Below the pieces are notes generated by a model. The model did no database searches, was not told the DNA's origin, and was given only the letters and a program-made list of their open reading frames with translations. The translations under genes were made by a program, and so were the position numbers. A stretch of DNA of 64,000 nucleotides, taken from contig NZ_NFLN01000008.1 in assembly GCF_002160955.1 (NCBI RefSeq), positions 62,001 to 126,000 on the forward strand, written 5' to 3'. Positions 32,725 to 42,083 of this stretch are shown here, in pieces (the first letter of the stretch is position 1; the number at the start of each line of letters is the position of its first letter). This stretch comes from Gemmiger sp. An120 (GTDB lineage: Bacteria; Bacillota; Clostridia; Oscillospirales; Ruminococcaceae).

Positions 32725-35700
32725 ATGGTATATCGCGTATATGTGGAAAAAAAGCCCGGTTTTGACGGGGAGGCCCAGGGCCTTCTGAACGAGCTGACCG
32801 GCCTGGTGGGCATCCAGGGCCTGACCGGCCTGCGGCTGCTGAACCGGTACGACGTGGAGGGCATCAGCCGGGAACTGTTTGAGGCCTGCCTGCCCACCGT
32901 GTTCAGCGAACCGCCGGTGGATGTGACCTACGACCAGCTGCCCGCCGCCGACCGGGTGTTTGCGGTGGAGTATCTGCCCGGCCAGTTTGACCAGCGGGCG
33001 GATTCCGCCAGCGAGTGTATCCAGCTGATCAGCCAGGGCGAGCGGCCCGCCGTGCGCACAGCCCGGGTCTATCTGCTGACCGGCAATATCACCGACGAGG
33101 CGCTGGCCGCCATCGAAAAATACGTTATCAACCCGGTGGAGGCCCGCCTGGCGTCTCTCGAGGAAAAGGACACCCTGGCGGTGGAGTACCCCATCCCCAC
33201 CACTGTGGAGACCCTGACCGGCTTCAACCAGCTGGACGAGGCGGGTCTGGCGGCCTTTGTGGCCGAAAAGGGCCTGGCCATGGACGAGGGGGACATCGCG
33301 TTCTGCCAGCAGTATTTCCGCAGCGAGCAGCGGGACCCCACCATCACCGAGATCCGGATGATCGACACCTACTGGTCCGATCACTGCCGCCACACCACCT
33401 TCGGCACCATTCTGGACAAAGCTGAATTTGACGAGCCCGCCGTGGCCGCCGCCTGGGACCGGTACGAGGACCTGCGGGCGGAGGTATACGCCGGGCGCAC
33501 CCCGAAGCCGGTCTGCCTGATGGACCTGGCCACCATCGGGGCCAAGGCGCTGAAGAAGCGGGGCATCCTGAAGAATCTGGACGAATCCGACGAGATCAAC
33601 GCCTGCACCGTCAAGATCACCTGTGACGTGGACGGGGAAGAGCAGGACTGGCTGTTCCTGTTCAAGAACGAGACCCACAACCATCCCACCGAGATCGAGC
33701 CCTTCGGCGGCGCGGCCACCTGCATCGGCGGCGCCATCCGGGACCCGCTGTCCGGCCGCAGCTATGTGTACCAGGCCATGCGTGTGACCGGCGCGGGCGA
33801 CCCGCTGGTACCGGTGAGCGAGACCCTGCCCGGCAAGCTGCCCCAGCGCAAGCTGGTGACCACCGCGGCGGCGGGCTATTCCAGCTACGGCAACCAGATC
33901 GGCCTGGCCACCGGCCAGGTGGACGAGCTGTACCACCCGGGCTATGTGGCCAAGCGCCTGGAGATCGGCGCGGTGGTGGGCGCGGCCCCGGCGGCCAACG
34001 TGCGCCGCGAGGTGCCCGCCCCCGGCGACATCGTGGTGCTGCTGGGCGGCCGCACCGGCCGTGACGGCTGCGGCGGCGCCACCGGTTCCAGCAAGGCCCA
34101 CAAGCTGGAAAGCCTGGAAACCTGCGGCGCTGAGGTACAGAAGGGCAACGCCCCGGTGGAGCGCAAGCTGCAGCGGCTGTTCCGGGATCCCCGGGCCACC
34201 CGCCTGATCAAGCGCTGCAATGACTTCGGCGCAGGCGGCGTGAGCGTGGCCATCGGTGAGCTGGCCGACGGCCTGGCCATCGACCTGAACGCGGTGCCCC
34301 GCAAGTACGACGGTCTGGACGGCACCGAGCTGGCCATCTCCGAAAGCCAGGAGCGCATGGCCGTGGTGCTGGCCCCGGGCGATGTGGAGGAATTCATCCG
34401 GCTGGCCAACGGCGAGAACCTGGAAGCCACCGTGGTGGCCACCGTCACCGAAGCCCCCCGCCTGACCATGACCTGGAACGGCGCCACCATCGTGGACATC
34501 AGCCGGGAGTTTTTGAACTCCAACGGTGCGGAGAAGCACGCCGCGGCCCATGTGACGGCGGCGGGCCAGTACGCCCGCAGCTGGCAGGGGAATACCCTGA
34601 GCGAGCGGTTCAAGGCGCTGGCCGGCGATCTGAACGTCTGCAGCAAGAAGGGCCTCTCCGAGCGGTTTGACTCCACCATCGGCGCGGCCACCGTGCTGAT
34701 GCCCTTCGGCGGCCGCACCCAGCTGACCCCGGCGCAGGCCATGGTGGCCAAGCTGCCGGTGGACGGGGAGACCACCACCTGCAGCGGCATGGCCTGGGGC
34801 TTCAACCCCTACCTGATGGAGCAGGATCCCTACCGGGGCGCCTATCTGTCGGTGGTGGAGAGCGTGAGCCGTCTGGTGGCCACCGGTTTTGACCATCAGG
34901 CCGCCTACCTGACCTTCCAGGAATACTTCGAGCGTCTGGGCGCAGAGCCCACCCGCTGGGGCAAGCCGCTGGCCGCCCTGCTGGGCGCGCTGGATGCCCA
35001 GATGGATCTGGGTCTCGCGGCCATCGGCGGCAAGGACAGCATGTCCGGCAGCTTTGAAAAGCTGGACGTGCCCCCCACGCTGGTAAGCTTTGCCGCCGCC
35101 ATCGGGGACACCCGCCGCATCATCAGCCCTGAATTCAAGCTGCCCGGCAGCAAGGTGATGCTGCTGCAGCCCAAATACAACGGCCTTGTGCCCGACGCGG
35201 ACAGCCTGAAAGCCCTGTACGCCATCGTGCAGGGGCTGATTGCCTCCGGCAAGGTGCTGGCCTGCGCCACCCCGGGCTACGGCTGCGTGGCCGAGTGCCT
35301 GTTCAAGATGGGTCTGGGCAACCGCATCGGCTTTGCCCTGTCCACCGGCGTGGATGTGGACAGCCTGTTCCGCCCGGCCTACGGCAGCTTTGTGCTGGAG
35401 ATGGAGGACGAGCAGCCGCTGGGCGCGGTGCTGGGCGTGACCACCGGGGACTACACCTTCCGCACCAAAAACGAGCTGGTGGATCTGGCCGCCGTGCAGG
35501 AGATCTGGGAAGGCAAGCTGGAGCCGGTGATGCCCTACCGGGGCACAAACCCCGGCGAGGCCCCGGTCATCAGCTACAAGCCGGAAAGCCGCCGCGCGCC
35601 GAAGATCGGCGTGGCCCGGCCCAAGGTCATTATCCCCGTATTCCCGGGCACCAACTGTGAGTACGACACCGCCCGGGCGTTCCGTCAGGCGGGGGCCGAT

Positions 35701-36417
35701 CCGCAGGTGCTGGTGATCAACAACCTGACCCCCGCCGCCGTGGCCGAAAGCTGCGAGGCGCTGGTCAAGGCCATCGACGGCAGCCAGATCGTGATGCTGC
35801 CGGGCGGTTTCTCCGGCGGCGACGAGCCGGACGGCAGCGCCAAGTTCATCACCGCCTTCTTCCGGGCGCCGGCGGTCACCGAGGCGGTACACCGGCTGCT
35901 GAAAGAGCGGGACGGCCTGATGCTGGGCATCTGCAACGGGTTCCAGGCGCTGATCAAGCTGGGGCTTGTGCCCTACGGCGAGATCCGGCCCATCGACGCA
36001 AGCTGCCCCACCCTGACCTTCAACACCCTGCACCGGCACCAGAGCATGCTGGTGACCACCCGCGTGGCCTCCACCCTGTCGCCCTGGCTGTCCAAGTGCG
36101 AGCCGGGCGCGCGGCACACCATCGCCATCAGCCACGGCGAGGGCCGGTTTGTGGCCAGCCCGGAACTGCTGCAGCAGCTCGCAGCCGCCGGTCAGATCGC
36201 CACCCAGTACACCACGCCGGAGGGCGTGCCCAGCATGGATCTGCGGTACAATCCCAACGGCAGCGTCTGGGCCATCGAGGGCATCACCAGCCCGGACGGC
36301 CGGGTACTGGGCAAGATGGGCCACACCGAGCGCCGGGGCGTAAACCTGTACAAGAACGTGCCGGGCGACACCTGGCAGCCGCTGTTTGAGGGCGGCGTGG
36401 CCTACTTCGCGCTGTAA
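32725..36417 (+). CDS. purL: Phosphoribosylformylglycinamidine synthase PurL (single-chain, with GATase)
   Basis: FGAM synthetase of 1230 aa: the large single-chain form with its own glutaminase, so no PurS or PurQ is needed. The N-terminal PurS-like part is followed by the linker motif TDSYWSDHCRHTTFGT-type sequence (DTYWSDHCRHTTFGT), two PurM-like halves (KNETHNHPTEIEPFGGAATC; GGKDSMSGSFE) and a class I glutaminase (about 970-1230) with nucleophile C1070 in GICNGFQ and ISHGEGRF. ATG at 32725 is five bases after AAGGGGGAG; the GTG at 32719 overlaps that site. Length is somewhat shorter than the gamma-proteobacterial form, as in clostridia. Confidence 0.96.
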   Translation: MVYRVYVEKKPGFDGEAQGLLNELTGLVGIQGLTGLRLLNRYDVEGISRELFEACLPTVFSEPPVDVTYDQLPAADRVFAVEYLPGQFDQRADSASECIQLISQGERPAVRTARVYLLTGNITDEALAAIEKYVINPVEARLASLEEKDTLAVEYPIPTTVETLTGFNQLDEAGLAAFVAEKGLAMDEGDIAFCQQYFRSEQRDPTITEIRMIDTYWSDHCRHTTFGTILDKAEFDEPAVAAAWDRYEDLRAEVYAGRTPKPVCLMDLATIGAKALKKRGILKNLDESDEINACTVKITCDVDGEEQDWLFLFKNETHNHPTEIEPFGGAATCIGGAIRDPLSGRSYVYQAMRVTGAGDPLVPVSETLPGKLPQRKLVTTAAAGYSSYGNQIGLATGQVDELYHPGYVAKRLEIGAVVGAAPAANVRREVPAPGDIVVLLGGRTGRDGCGGATGSSKAHKLESLETCGAEVQKGNAPVERKLQRLFRDPRATRLIKRCNDFGAGGVSVAIGELADGLAIDLNAVPRKYDGLDGTELAISESQERMAVVLAPGDVEEFIRLANGENLEATVVATVTEAPRLTMTWNGATIVDISREFLNSNGAEKHAAAHVTAAGQYARSWQGNTLSERFKALAGDLNVCSKKGLSERFDSTIGAATVLMPFGGRTQLTPAQAMVAKLPVDGETTTCSGMAWGFNPYLMEQDPYRGAYLSVVESVSRLVATGFDHQAAYLTFQEYFERLGAEPTRWGKPLAALLGALDAQMDLGLAAIGGKDSMSGSFEKLDVPPTLVSFAAAIGDTRRIISPEFKLPGSKVMLLQPKYNGLVPDADSLKALYAIVQGLIASGKVLACATPGYGCVAECLFKMGLGNRIGFALSTGVDVDSLFRPAYGSFVLEMEDEQPLGAVLGVTTGDYTFRTKNELVDLAAVQEIWEGKLEPVMPYRGTNPGEAPVISYKPESRRAPKIGVARPKVIIPVFPGTNCEYDTARAFRQAGADPQVLVINNLTPAAVAESCEALVKAIDGSQIVMLPGGFSGGDEPDGSAKFITAFFRAPAVTEAVHRLLKERDGLMLGICNGFQALIKLGLVPYGEIRPIDASCPTLTFNTLHRHQSMLVTTRVASTLSPWLSKCEPGARHTIAISHGEGRFVASPELLQQLAAAGQIATQYTTPEGVPSMDLRYNPNGSVWAIEGITSPDGRVLGKMGHTERRGVNLYKNVPGDTWQPLFEGGVAYFAL

Positions 36418-36443
36418 AACCAAGAAAGGGGAACACAAAACCT

Positions 36444-37877
36444 ATGTCCCATGACCGTTATATTTCGCCGTTTTCCACCCGCTACGCCTCGGATGAGATG
36501 CAGTACATCTTCTCGGAGGACAACAAGTTCCGCACCTGGCGGCGTCTGTGGATCGCGCTGGCGAAGGCCGAACAGAAGCAGGGTCTGCCCATCACCGACG
36601 AGCAGATCGCCGAGCTGGAGGCCCATGCCGACGACATCAACTACGAGGACGCCATCCGCCGGGAGAAGGAATGCCGCCACGATGTGATGAGCCACGTCTA
36701 CGCCTACGGGCTGCAGTGCCCGGAGGCCAAGGGCATCATCCATCTGGGTGCCACCAGCTGCTACGTGGGCGACAACACCGACGTGCTGGTGATGCGGGAA
36801 GGCCTGCAGCTGGTGCGCAAGAAGCTGATCGGCGTGCTGGCGCTGCTGGCGGATTTTGCCGACAAGTACAAGGATATGCCCTGTCTTGCCTACACCCACT
36901 GCCAGCCCGCCCAGCTGACCACCGTGGGCAAGCGGGCTACCCTGTGGATGAACGAGCTGTACATGGATCTGGAGGAGATCGATCACCGGATCGCCAGCCT
37001 GGCGCTGCTGGGTTCCAAGGGCACCACCGGCACCCAGGCCAGCTTTGTGGAGCTGTTTGAGGGTGACGAGGGCAAGATCCGGGCGGTGGAGGCGGACATC
37101 GCCGCCGCGCTGGGCTTTGACAAGGTGGTGCCGGTATCCGGCCAGACCTACAGCCGCAAGGTGGACACCATGGTGCTGAACGCCCTGGCGGGGCTTGCCT
37201 CCAGCGCGATGAAGTTTGCCACCGACCTGCGCCTGCTGGCCAACTTCAAGGAGATGGAGGAGCCGTTTGAGAAGCATCAGATCGGGTCTTCCGCCATGCC
37301 CTACAAGCGCAATCCCATGCGTGCCGAGCGTATCTGTGCCCTGGCCCGGTATCTGATGGTGGACGTGCTGAATCCGGCTTTCACCGCGGGTACCCAGTGG
37401 TTTGAGCGCACGCTGGACGATTCCGCCAACAAGCGGATCGCCATGGCGGAAGGCTTTTTGGCGGCGGACGCGATCCTGAACATTCTGCTGAACGTCTGCA
37501 ACGGGCTGGTGGTATATCCGAAGGTGATCCGTGCCCGCGTGATGGCGGAACTGCCCTTCATGGCTACCGAGAACATCATGATGCAGGCGGTAAAGAAGGG
37601 CGGCGACCGGCAGGAGCTGCACGAGCGGCTGCGTCAGCATTCGGTGGCGGCGGCGGCCTGCGTCAAGGAGCAGGGCCTGCCCAACGACCTGATCGACCGG
37701 GTGGTGGCCGACCCGGCCTTCGGCCTGGAACGCGCCGATATCGAGGCGGTGCTGCAGCCGGAGCATTTCACCGGCCTGGCCCCCGCCCAGGTGCGGCATT
37801 ACCTGGACGAGGTGATCCGCCCGGTGCTGGCCGCCAACCCCGACTGCGTGGGGCAGAACGCGGAGCTCAGCGTTTGA
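36444..37877 (+). CDS. purB: Adenylosuccinate lyase PurB
   Basis: Fumarase-superfamily lyase of 477 aa acting twice in purine synthesis: on SAICAR and on adenylosuccinate. PFSTRYASDEMQYIFSEDNK opens, IHLGATSCYVGDNTD and THCQPAQLTTVGKRA are active-site regions, and SSAMPYKRNPMRAERI (about 282) is the family signature loop. Length fits the clostridial form. AAAGGGG precedes the ATG. Last gene of the operon; followed by the short repeat element with its terminator. purA is not in the window. Confidence 0.96.
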   Translation: MSHDRYISPFSTRYASDEMQYIFSEDNKFRTWRRLWIALAKAEQKQGLPITDEQIAELEAHADDINYEDAIRREKECRHDVMSHVYAYGLQCPEAKGIIHLGATSCYVGDNTDVLVMREGLQLVRKKLIGVLALLADFADKYKDMPCLAYTHCQPAQLTTVGKRATLWMNELYMDLEEIDHRIASLALLGSKGTTGTQASFVELFEGDEGKIRAVEADIAAALGFDKVVPVSGQTYSRKVDTMVLNALAGLASSAMKFATDLRLLANFKEMEEPFEKHQIGSSAMPYKRNPMRAERICALARYLMVDVLNPAFTAGTQWFERTLDDSANKRIAMAEGFLAADAILNILLNVCNGLVVYPKVIRARVMAELPFMATENIMMQAVKKGGDRQELHERLRQHSVAAAACVKEQGLPNDLIDRVVADPAFGLERADIEAVLQPEHFTGLAPAQVRHYLDEVIRPVLAANPDCVGQNAELSV

Positions 37878-37886
37878 TAAAGCCAA

Positions 37887-38000
37887 TCTGGGGGAGATAA
37901 CATCTCCCCCAGACCCCCGGAAATCGGGCCGGAATACTCCGGCCCTGGGAATTTATACAGAACAAGGCCCGCGCGGAACGGTTCGGCGCGGGCCTTTTTT
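37887..38000 (+). repeat. Short 3'-UTR repeat element ending in terminator (copy after purB)
   Basis: TCTGGGGGAGAT (37887-37898) pairs with ATCTCCCCCAGA (37902-37913); CCCCCGGAAATC; hairpin GGGCCGGA/TCCGGCCC (37926-37945); GGAATTTATACAGAA; terminator AAGGCCCGCGC (37964-37974) with 37986-37996 and six T. Same layout and conserved linkers as 12181-12301. Confidence 0.8.
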
Positions 38001-38011
38001 ATGGGCGGGGG

Positions 38012-38040
38012 TTTACGGCAAAAAACTGGTATGCTATACT
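38012..38040 (+). promoter_or_regulatory. Promoter of the MATE gene
   Basis: TTTACG (38012-38017), 17-base spacer, TATACT (38035-38040). It leaves a leader of about 280 bases that includes the hairpin GCGCGGA/TCCGCGC and the structured repeat. Confidence 0.7.
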
Positions 38041-38144
38041 AAACCTGTGAACGACATCCGCGCGGATTTCTCCGCGCCCCGCCCCCGGTGGGCGGAACAG
38101 GCATCCCCCGACGGTATTGATGTCCCGCCGGAGGATGCTTTTGT

Positions 38145-38305
38145 TTATATTTCATTCCCGCGGACGATATTTCGTCCGCAGAATGGGGGCATGGGGGCCG
38201 GGCCCGCGAAGCGGCCAAGGCCACGATGTGGCCTTGGACCGGCAGGGCGGTCTGCAAAGCAGAGCGGGCGCATCCTTGTTGCGCCCGCAGCCCACGCACC
38301 CCCAT
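38145..38305. repeat. Multi-hairpin structured repeat, copy 2
   Basis: Same order as copy 1: TTATATT...TTCCC; hairpin 38160-38179; CCGC-GAA-GCGG (38204-38214); 10-bp stem with 3-base loop (38215-38237); identical ACCGGCAGGGCGGT (38238-38251); TCTGC-AAA-GCAGA (38251-38263); GCGGGCGC/GCGCCCGC with 9-base loop (38264-38288); outer ATGGGGG/CCCCCAT. Five of ten pairs in the long stem differ from copy 1 on both strands and stay paired. Here it lies in the MATE 5' leader. Confidence 0.8.
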
Positions 38306-38329
38306 ATTGGCTTTTAAAGGAGGTATACC

Positions 38330-39655
38330 ATGCGACAGGATCAGCCGCTGGAGCGGCAATTTTTCCGGTTTGTGCTGCCCAGTATGGCCAGCCAGCTGCT
38401 CTGCGGCTTTTTTGTGGTGGTGGACGGCTTTTTCATCGGCCGCAACATGGGCGACGCGGGCCTGGCCGCCATCAACGTGGCCTGGCCGCTGGTGCAGGTG
38501 CTGCTGGCGGTGGGTCTGGCGCTGGGGGTAGGCGGTTCGGTCTGCGCCGCCACCGCCCTGGGCGCCGGGGACGAGGCCGCCGCCCGCCGGGCGGTGGGCA
38601 ACACCCTGACCGCCCTGGCCGCCGCCTCGGTGGTGATCAGCCTGGTCTTTTACTTTGCTCATCCCTACCTGCTGCCCTGGATGGGCGCGGACGAAAGCCT
38701 GATGCCGCTGGCCTGCGAATACCTGCGGGTGGTCAGCGCGCTGGCCTTTACCCAGATTTTTGCCAACGGTCTGGTACCCCTGCTGCGGGGCACCGGCCGC
38801 TCCATGACCGCCATGGCGGTGATGATTCTGGGGCTTGTGGCCAACATATTTCTGGACTGGCTGTTCATTGAACGGTTCCAGTGGGGACTGTGGGGCGCCG
38901 CGGTGGCCACCATGGCCGCCCAGGGCGGCTGCGTGGCGGTGGCCCTGCCGCTGGTGCTTACCGGCCGCACCGCCGCCCCCCGTCCCGCCGATCTGCGGCC
39001 CCGGGGGATGCTGCTGCGGCAGATCATCCGGCTGGGGGCTTCGCCTTTCGGGCTGTCGGTGTCCACCAGCATCGTGCTGCTGCTCAACAACATTCAGGCC
39101 CAGCGGTACGGCGGCACCGGCGCGGTGGCGGTGTACGCCATCCTGAGCTATGTGACCGGCAGTTTCCTGCCGCTGATGACCGGCGTGGGCGACGGTGCCC
39201 AGCCCCTGATCAGCTACGCCAACGGTGCCAAGGATCACACCGCCCTGGTGCATCTGCGCCGCAAGGGGCTGACCACGGTGCTGGCGGCGGGCGCGGCGTG
39301 CAGCCTGCTCTGCTTTGCCGGGCGGGAGATGCTGCCGGTGCTGTTCGGCGCGGGGGAGGCCACCATCCCCGCCGCGGCACAGGCGCTGTGGTATCTGGTG
39401 GTCAGTTTTCCGCTGGTGGGGCTGGCCCGGTTCTCCTGCAGCTATTTCTGCGCGGTGGGCCAGGCCCGGGCCGCGTCCCTGCTGGCCTACGGGGAACCGC
39501 TGGTGGTGCAGCCTATCTTCCTGTTCCTGCTGCCGCTCACCGGTCTGGGCCTGCAGGGCGTATGGGCCGCTTACCCCGCCACCGCGGTGGTGATCGGCGC
39601 GGCGGCGCTCTGGCTGCTGCGCCGGGCTTCCGCCGGGGAGGCCACGGGGTTGTAA
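38330..39655 (+). CDS. MATE-family efflux transporter
   Basis: 441-aa multidrug/toxin extrusion (MATE) protein with twelve predicted spans in two halves, driven by Na+ or H+. Family features: FFRFVLPSMASQLLCGFFVV with VDGFFIGRNMGDAGLAAINV in the first helices, FANGLVPLLRGTGRS, and GVGDGAQPLISYANGAKD in the second half. AAAGGAGG at 38316-38323. Substrate unknown. The gene has a long leader with a structured repeat, which may affect its expression. Confidence 0.9.
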   Translation: MRQDQPLERQFFRFVLPSMASQLLCGFFVVVDGFFIGRNMGDAGLAAINVAWPLVQVLLAVGLALGVGGSVCAATALGAGDEAAARRAVGNTLTALAAASVVISLVFYFAHPYLLPWMGADESLMPLACEYLRVVSALAFTQIFANGLVPLLRGTGRSMTAMAVMILGLVANIFLDWLFIERFQWGLWGAAVATMAAQGGCVAVALPLVLTGRTAAPRPADLRPRGMLLRQIIRLGASPFGLSVSTSIVLLLNNIQAQRYGGTGAVAVYAILSYVTGSFLPLMTGVGDGAQPLISYANGAKDHTALVHLRRKGLTTVLAAGAACSLLCFAGREMLPVLFGAGEATIPAAAQALWYLVVSFPLVGLARFSCSYFCAVGQARAASLLAYGEPLVVQPIFLFLLPLTGLGLQGVWAAYPATAVVIGAAALWLLRRASAGEATGL

Positions 39656-39678
39656 AAGCCGGGCGGACGGATTATACT
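39650..39678 (+). promoter_or_regulatory. Promoter of the PH-like gene pair
   Basis: TTGTAA (39650-39655, overlapping the MATE stop), 17-base spacer, TATACT (39673-39678). Confidence 0.75.
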
Positions 39679-39721
39679 GGCGCTGATAGAACCGGCCGTG
39701 CGCCGGGGTGGGAGGCCAACA

Positions 39722-40213
39722 ATGGACGAATACAATTTTTGCCGCTCCCGTATGCAGGAGGGTGAGCAGATTCTCTGGCAGGGCAAGCCGCAGAAGGGCG
39801 GCGTATTTGCCGCGGCAGAGCCGATCGTGCTGATCATCGGGGCCGCCTGGCTGTTTCTGGCGGGCGACTGCCTGTTCACAGCCTGGCAGGACCGGTCCTG
39901 GGCGCTGGCCGTGCTGGGGGCGGTGCTGGTTATCCCGGGGCTGCTGATCGTGGCGGCAAAACCGCTGCACACCGCCCGGCTGCGGGACAAGACCTGGTAT
40001 GTGGTGACCAACCGGCAGATTCTGATCAAGGAGGGGGACCGGGTCGTGTCTCACCCGCTGGAAGAACTGACGGTGCCCCATCTGCGGATGCACCGTAACG
40101 GCGCCGGCACCCTGCTGTTTTACGGCCGGCGGCTGCGGGGCAACTTTGCGCTGGAAAACCTGGCCGACGCCGAAGCCGCCCAGGACGCTGTCATGCAGAT
40201 GGCACAGAGCTGA
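39722..40213 (+). CDS. Membrane protein with PH-like C-terminal domain (paralogue 1)
   Basis: 163-aa protein: short N-terminus with GEQILWQGKPQKGG, two membrane spans at about 28-75, and a cytoplasmic part beginning RLRDKTWYVVTNRQILIKEG. The WQGKP...two-span...YVVTNRQ arrangement is that of bacterial PH-domain (YdbS/YvbH-like) membrane proteins of unknown role. It is paralogous to the next gene along its whole length. GGTGGGAGG precedes the ATG. Confidence 0.7.
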   Translation: MDEYNFCRSRMQEGEQILWQGKPQKGGVFAAAEPIVLIIGAAWLFLAGDCLFTAWQDRSWALAVLGAVLVIPGLLIVAAKPLHTARLRDKTWYVVTNRQILIKEGDRVVSHPLEELTVPHLRMHRNGAGTLLFYGRRLRGNFALENLADAEAAQDAVMQMAQS

Positions 40214-40229
40214 ACGGGAGGGATACCGC

Positions 40230-40733
40230 ATGGATGAATTTTCCTTTGTACAGTCCTATCTGAGCGGCGGGGAATACGTGCTCTGGCAGGGCAAGCCGGG
40301 CAAGGTCCGGCTGCTGGATCCGTTTTACCTGTCCACCGCCCTGTTTGCCATTCCCTGGCTGGCGTTCTGCGGGTACTGGGAGTATATGGCCATCCGCAGC
40401 GGCGGGAATTTCATGGTTCTGTGGGGCGTGCCCTTTATTCTGGTGGGTCTTTATATGCTGGTGGGCCGCCCGCTGAACGCCATCCGGCTGCGGGGCCGCA
40501 CCTGCTATGTGATCACCAACCGAAAGCTGCTGATCCGGGCCGGGCAGCACGTACAGGTGTTTGACGGGCGGGACCTGCCCCCCATGGACATCCATCTGAA
40601 CCGGGACGGAACCGGTACCATCCTTTTTGTCACCGAGTACTACGGCCGCCGGGGCCGCCAGTATTTCCGGCTGGAAAACCTGGAGGATGTGGCCGGTGCG
40701 CAGGAAGCCATCGGCCGCATGGACCGGAACTGA
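40230..40733 (+). CDS. Membrane protein with PH-like C-terminal domain (paralogue 2)
   Basis: 167-aa paralogue of the preceding protein: GGEYVLWQGKPGKVR, two spans (about 33-80), then RLRGRTCYVITNRKLLIRAG and a closing YFRLENLEDVAGAQEAI that mirrors FALENLADAEAAQDAV. Tandem duplication with divergence. ACGGGAGGG lies before the ATG. The two probably form a heteromeric complex in the membrane; function unknown. Ended by a strong terminator. Confidence 0.7.
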   Translation: MDEFSFVQSYLSGGEYVLWQGKPGKVRLLDPFYLSTALFAIPWLAFCGYWEYMAIRSGGNFMVLWGVPFILVGLYMLVGRPLNAIRLRGRTCYVITNRKLLIRAGQHVQVFDGRDLPPMDIHLNRDGTGTILFVTEYYGRRGRQYFRLENLEDVAGAQEAIGRMDRN

Positions 40734-40737
40734 ACCA

Positions 40738-40775
40738 TAAAAAACGAGGCACGCTGAACAGCGTGCCTCGTTTTT
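40738..40775. terminator. Bidirectional terminator
   Basis: ACGAGGCACGCTG pairs with CAGCGTGCCTCGT-type right arm around AAC, flanked by A5 and T5; serves the PH-like pair and the convergent flavodiiron gene. Confidence 0.88.
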
Positions 40776-40785
40776 GTTTTGTGTA

Positions 40786-42003
40786 TCAGCCCTTGGCCAG
40801 ATCGGCGGCCAGGGCGTCGGCCAGATCGGCCAACGCCTGCTCCTGGGCGGGGCTCACGGCGGACTTGATGGTGACCACCGGCTCCAGCACCGTTACATTT
40901 TTCAGGCTTTCCAGCTCGCCGCGCATCACCTTGGCGGCGGCGGGGGCCCAGCTGCCGTTCTCGATCAGGGCCACCGTGCGGTTCTGGGCGGCCAGGGCCT
41001 TCATATCGGCCAGCAGGTTCTCCATCTTGGGATACAGCCCGCCGTTGTAGGTGGGGGCGGCCAGCACCAGATGGCTGCACCGCCATACCTCGGCCATCAG
41101 CCAGCTGGTATCCTCGCCGGAGACGTCATGCACCGTTACGCCCTCCACGCCCCGCTCGGCCAGCAGCTGGGCCAGGCGCAGCGCGGCGGCCTCGGTGTGG
41201 CCGTACATGCTGGCGTACAGCACCGACACGGTGCGCTCTTCCGGCTGATACCGGCTCCAGGTATCGTACAGGCCCACCAGGTAGTCGATATCCTCTTTCC
41301 ACAGCGGCCCGTGCAGCGGGCAGACCAGCCGGATGTCCAGCCCGGCGGCCTTTTTCAGCAGCGCCTGCACCGGTGCGCCGTACTTGCCCACGATGTTGGC
41401 GTAGTAGCGGCGGGCCTCCGGTAGCCAGTTGGCGGCAAAATCCTGCTTGTTGGTGAAGATATCGCCTTCCAGCGCGCCGAAGCTGCCGAAAGCGTCGGCG
41501 CTGAACAGCGCCCCGGTCAGGGTATCGTAGCTGACCATGACCTCCGGCCAGTGCACCATGGGGGCCATGCAGAAGCGCAGGGTGTGCGCGCCGGTGCACA
41601 GCTCGCCGCCCTCGGCCACCAGCTGGGTACGGCCCTCCAGCGGCAGGGCAAAGAACTGGTTGATCATCGCCAGGGTCTTGGCGTTGCAGACCACGGTGGT
41701 TTCGGGATGGGCGGCCAGCAGCTGGCCCAGGGTGGCGGCGTGGTCCGGCTCCATGTGGTGCACCACCACATAGTCCAGCCCGCGGCCGTTCAGCAGCCCG
41801 GCCAGATTCTCAAAAAAGCGGCGGCCCACCGACCAGTCGGCGGTGTCCAGCAGAACGGTCTTCTCGTCCAGGATCAGGTAGCTGTTGTAGGCCACCCCCC
41901 GGGTGAGAGGGAACAGGTTTTCAAACCGGGCCAGACGCCGGTCGCTGGCGCCCAGCCACCAGGTATCCCGGGCAATGTTCACAGTGCAGTTCATAGATCG
42001 CAT
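40786..42003 (-). CDS. fprA: Flavodiiron protein (FprA-type)
   Basis: 405-aa flavodiiron protein: reduces O2 to water and/or NO to N2O in anaerobes. Metallo-lactamase domain (1-250) carries the diiron ligands HMEPDH (83-88), the His of MVHWPEVM, the Asp of SADAFGSFG and the His of CPLHGPLW. The flavodoxin domain (about 255-405) starts TVSVLYASMYGHTEAAALRL with the FMN loop. Two Met codons are possible: 42003 (AAAGGA four bases upstream) or 41994; I take the first. It is a single gene; no rubredoxin or rubredoxin reductase lies nearby. It protects a strict anaerobe, in keeping with the Fe-S PurF and Rex-like site elsewhere. Confidence 0.93.
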   Translation of the reverse strand: MRSMNCTVNIARDTWWLGASDRRLARFENLFPLTRGVAYNSYLILDEKTVLLDTADWSVGRRFFENLAGLLNGRGLDYVVVHHMEPDHAATLGQLLAAHPETTVVCNAKTLAMINQFFALPLEGRTQLVAEGGELCTGAHTLRFCMAPMVHWPEVMVSYDTLTGALFSADAFGSFGALEGDIFTNKQDFAANWLPEARRYYANIVGKYGAPVQALLKKAAGLDIRLVCPLHGPLWKEDIDYLVGLYDTWSRYQPEERTVSVLYASMYGHTEAAALRLAQLLAERGVEGVTVHDVSGEDTSWLMAEVWRCSHLVLAAPTYNGGLYPKMENLLADMKALAAQNRTVALIENGSWAPAAAKVMRGELESLKNVTVLEPVVTIKSAVSPAQEQALADLADALAADLAKG

Positions 42004-42083
42004 CGGTTCCTTTCTGTATGAAAATAAGGCACAGGGCAAAGCAAGGGCGGCAGCGCACACGCGCCGCCGCCGGCCTGCCGCGG

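Noticed and set aside
31327-36438. Very long open reading frames antisense to real genes (for example 1703 codons opposite purD-purL, 919 opposite the HD-GYP gene, 1232 opposite the FtsX-type gene)
   Set aside because: They result from high G+C with few TA-rich stops. They have no domain sense, no ribosome sites and full overlap with well-identified genes.
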